A stretch of DNA of 6,177 nucleotides from Comamonadaceae bacterium (GTDB taxonomy: Bacteria; Pseudomonadota; Gammaproteobacteria; Burkholderiales; Burkholderiaceae_C). The translations under genes were made by a program, and so were the position numbers. The stretch covers positions 1 to 6,177 of the forward strand of contig CANBRV010000135.1 in the NCBI GenBank assembly GCA_947372005.1. The letters run 5' to 3'. The notes beneath the pieces were generated by a model. The model searched no databases. It saw only the letters and a list, made by a program, of their open reading frames with translations, and was not told the origin of the DNA. Of the stretch, positions 4,626 through 6,177 are shown piece after piece (the first letter of the stretch is position 1; each line of letters begins with the position of its first letter).

Positions 4626-5942
4626 ATGGACCAAACAACCTCTGACCTTCTCACACAAACCAACGCTGGCGCACCTATGGGTGATTTGATGCGCCGCTAT
4701 TGGGTGCCTATTCTTGGCTCGGATGAAATTAAAGAGCCCGACGGTGCGCCTGTTCGCGTCAAGATTTTGGGCGAAAAGCTTTTGGCATTTCGCGACAGCG
4801 AAGGCGTGGCCGCACTGATCTCGGAGTTTTGCACACACCGCGGTGTGTCGCTGTTTTTTGGTCGTAATGAGGAGTGCGGCATTCGCTGCTCGTACCACGG
4901 GCTCAAGTTTGATCGTACGGGCGCGTGCGTGGATGTGCCCTCTGCCAAAGGCCAAGAGCAAGTGATGGAACGCATGCGAATCAAAGCCTATCCGTGCATT
5001 GAAAGGGGCGGCATCGTGTGGGCCTTTATGGGTAAGGCTTCCGAGCAACCCGAACCGCCAGCCCTTGAGTGGTGTACCTTGCCAGCCAGTCATGTGTTTG
5101 TGAGTCGCCGCCTACAGCAAAGCAATTATTTGCAAGCGATTGAAGGCGGCATCGATACGGCGCATGTGTCTTACGTTCACAAATACGAAGTGGACATTGA
5201 CCCCATGCACAAAGGCGTGAAGGCGCTGGACTACATCAAGGCCGACGGCAACGTGGTGTTTGAGATTGAAAAAAGTGCGCACGGCCTCACCATGTACGGA
5301 CGCAGGAATGGTGATCTCAACAGCGAAGGGATTGCCGACTCTTATTACTGGCGCATCACGCAGTTCGTCTTCCCGTGGTTTACGCTAATTCCGCCGTTTG
5401 GCGACCACTCGCTCGGCGGTCATGTGTGGGTGCCAGCGGATGACGAGAACTGCTGGGCATGGAGCATCAACTATCGCCCCGATAAGCCGCTGTCGGAGCA
5501 CGAACTGGGTGAGATGAAGGCGGGCTTTGGCATCCACGTGAAGTACGAGGAACCGCCTGCTGGACAACCCATGACGTGGCGTCCGTACAAGAACAAAGAC
5601 AACGACTATTTGATTGATCGGCAAGCGCAAAAAGACAAGCGCTCGTACAGCGGCATTTTTGGCTTTTCGGAGCAAGATGCGTCGCTGCAAGAAAGCATGG
5701 GGCCGATTCAAGATCGCACCGCCGAGCGGCTTTTGTCCACCGACAAGGGCATCGTGATGGCGCGGCGTATGCTGCAAGAGGCTGCGCTTGGTTTAGCCAA
5801 TGGCATCGAACCACCTGCCTTGGCTGCAGCGTCGCATTCTGTCAGGGCTGCAGGCGTGATGCTACCTAAAGAGCTTGACCCTAAACCGTGGGCACGCGAC
5901 AAGATTGAAAACGTGGCCGGCAAGCCGATCTACTCTATTTAA
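4626..5942 (+). CDS. Rieske-type aromatic ring-hydroxylating oxygenase, alpha subunit (phthalate 4,5-dioxygenase-like)
   Basis: A complete 438-aa cytoplasmic oxygenase. The Rieske [2Fe-2S] site is intact: Cys69 and His71 in CTHRG, then Cys88 and His91 in CSYHG. The mononuclear iron site follows: EGGIDTAHVSYVH gives Asp177, His180 and His185, and GPIQDRTAERL supplies the probable third ligand Asp363. The QDR motif, the start GDLMRRYWVPIL and the length place it with the phthalate 4,5-dioxygenase/vanillate demethylase-like branch, which forms alpha-only oligomers and takes electrons from a separate reductase. No reductase gene is in the window. I chose the ATG at 4626 over the 33-codon upstream extension because the family-like sequence begins here; the ribosome binding site is weak (GCGGGGC about 13 nt upstream). 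The Bug receptor gene starts 17 nt after the stop. This suggests the oxygenase acts on the acid imported by that receptor; the substrate is unknown and may be an aromatic carboxylate or methoxy-acid. Confidence 0.92.
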   Translation: MDQTTSDLLTQTNAGAPMGDLMRRYWVPILGSDEIKEPDGAPVRVKILGEKLLAFRDSEGVAALISEFCTHRGVSLFFGRNEECGIRCSYHGLKFDRTGACVDVPSAKGQEQVMERMRIKAYPCIERGGIVWAFMGKASEQPEPPALEWCTLPASHVFVSRRLQQSNYLQAIEGGIDTAHVSYVHKYEVDIDPMHKGVKALDYIKADGNVVFEIEKSAHGLTMYGRRNGDLNSEGIADSYYWRITQFVFPWFTLIPPFGDHSLGGHVWVPADDENCWAWSINYRPDKPLSEHELGEMKAGFGIHVKYEEPPAGQPMTWRPYKNKDNDYLIDRQAQKDKRSYSGIFGFSEQDASLQESMGPIQDRTAERLLSTDKGIVMARRMLQEAALGLANGIEPPALAAASHSVRAAGVMLPKELDPKPWARDKIENVAGKPIYSI

Positions 5943-5959
5943 CTAGGTAAGGACACCTT

Positions 5960-6177
5960 ATGAAACTCATCATCCGCACTGCCATCAAACTTACGGGGAT
6001 TAGCCTTGCTGCGCTTGGCCTAGCGGCTAGTTCTCTCGCGCAAGAATGGTCACCCACCAAACCCGTACGCATCATCGTTCCCATCATTGGCAGCACCAAC
6101 GATGTGGTCGCACGCATGATTGCGCCCAAGCTACAAGAAGCCATTGGTCAACCCGTGGTCGTAGAAAACAAAGCGGG
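5960..6177 (+). CDS. Bug/TctC-type tripartite tricarboxylate transporter receptor, 5' part (continues beyond window)
   Basis: The first 72 codons of a periplasmic solute-binding protein. A signal peptide covers residues 1-27: basic MKLIIRTAIK, core LTGISLAALGLAA, and a probable cut after SLA before QEW. The mature start WSPTKPVRIIVP, then STNDVVARMIAPKLQEAIGQPVVVENKAG, is the hallmark N-terminus of the Bug family. This family binds carboxylic acids, including aromatic ones, for TctAB-type transporters or signalling. The ligand loop reads VPIIGSTNDVVAR, one residue shorter than the common VPFxPGGxxDxxAR form; this looks like a natural variant. AAGGA at 5949-5953 is 6 nt before the ATG, a strong site. 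The gene is co-transcribed with the oxygenase just upstream. Full-length members are about 320-330 aa, so about three quarters lies outside the window. Confidence 0.92.
   Translation, partial: MKLIIRTAIKLTGISLAALGLAASSLAQEWSPTKPVRIIVPIIGSTNDVVARMIAPKLQEAIGQPVVVENKA

Noticed and set aside
4515..5093. Long minus-strand frame antisense to the Rieske gene
   Set aside because: It is a shadow of the strongly supported oxygenase gene on the other strand, with no family-like sequence.
1..6177. tRNA, rRNA, CRISPR array, transposase or integrase
   Set aside because: None was seen: no regularly spaced short repeats, no tRNA-like cloverleaf segments, and no recombinase motifs in any frame read.

Overview
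The window looks like a piece of a betaproteobacterial chromosome, most likely from the Comamonadaceae or close relatives. This rests on the gene families and not on any marker gene: a Bug/TctC-type solute receptor directly follows a phthalate-type Rieske oxygenase, and both sit near a thiolase and a dienelactone-hydrolase-family protein. Bug receptors are greatly expanded in these bacteria.

Layout. (1) 1-1655, plus strand: the 3' end of a dienelactone hydrolase family gene, then 8 nt later a complete thiolase. (2) 1656-4506, minus strand: four genes against the flanking direction. In transcription order (right to left) these are an exported NTF2/SnoaL-like protein (4057-4506), a small protein that resembles dimeric alpha/beta-barrel proteins (3658-3990), an unrecognised 196-aa protein with a membrane segment at each end (2872-3462), and an unrecognised 302-aa protein with three N-terminal membrane segments (1746-2654). 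(3) 4626-6177, plus strand: a complete Rieske-type ring-hydroxylating oxygenase alpha subunit and, 17 nt later, the start of a Bug-type periplasmic receptor that runs off the right edge.

How they may work together. The plus-strand genes fit uptake and breakdown of an aromatic or other cyclic carboxylic acid: the Bug receptor would bind the acid in the periplasm, the Rieske oxygenase would attack it, and the hydrolase and thiolase would act later. The substrate cannot be read from the sequence. No reductase or ferredoxin partner for the oxygenase is in the window.

The unusual part is 1656 to about 3660. It is visibly poorer in G+C than its flanks (hand counts of single 60-base lines: 34/60 at 1501-1560 and 39/60 at 5401-5460, against 28/60 at 1801-1860, 28/60 at 3061-3120 and 17/60 at 2701-2760). 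It carries two orphan membrane-protein genes, and a diverged direct repeat of about 80 bp precedes each of them. Each repeat copy contains a tiny reading frame beginning Met-Asn-(Ala/Ser)-Tyr-Arg that runs into the start codon of the following gene. The right copy also overlaps what looks like the last 20 codons of a lost Bug receptor gene. I read this as a modular accessory insertion that splits or abuts a catabolic locus; its function is unknown.
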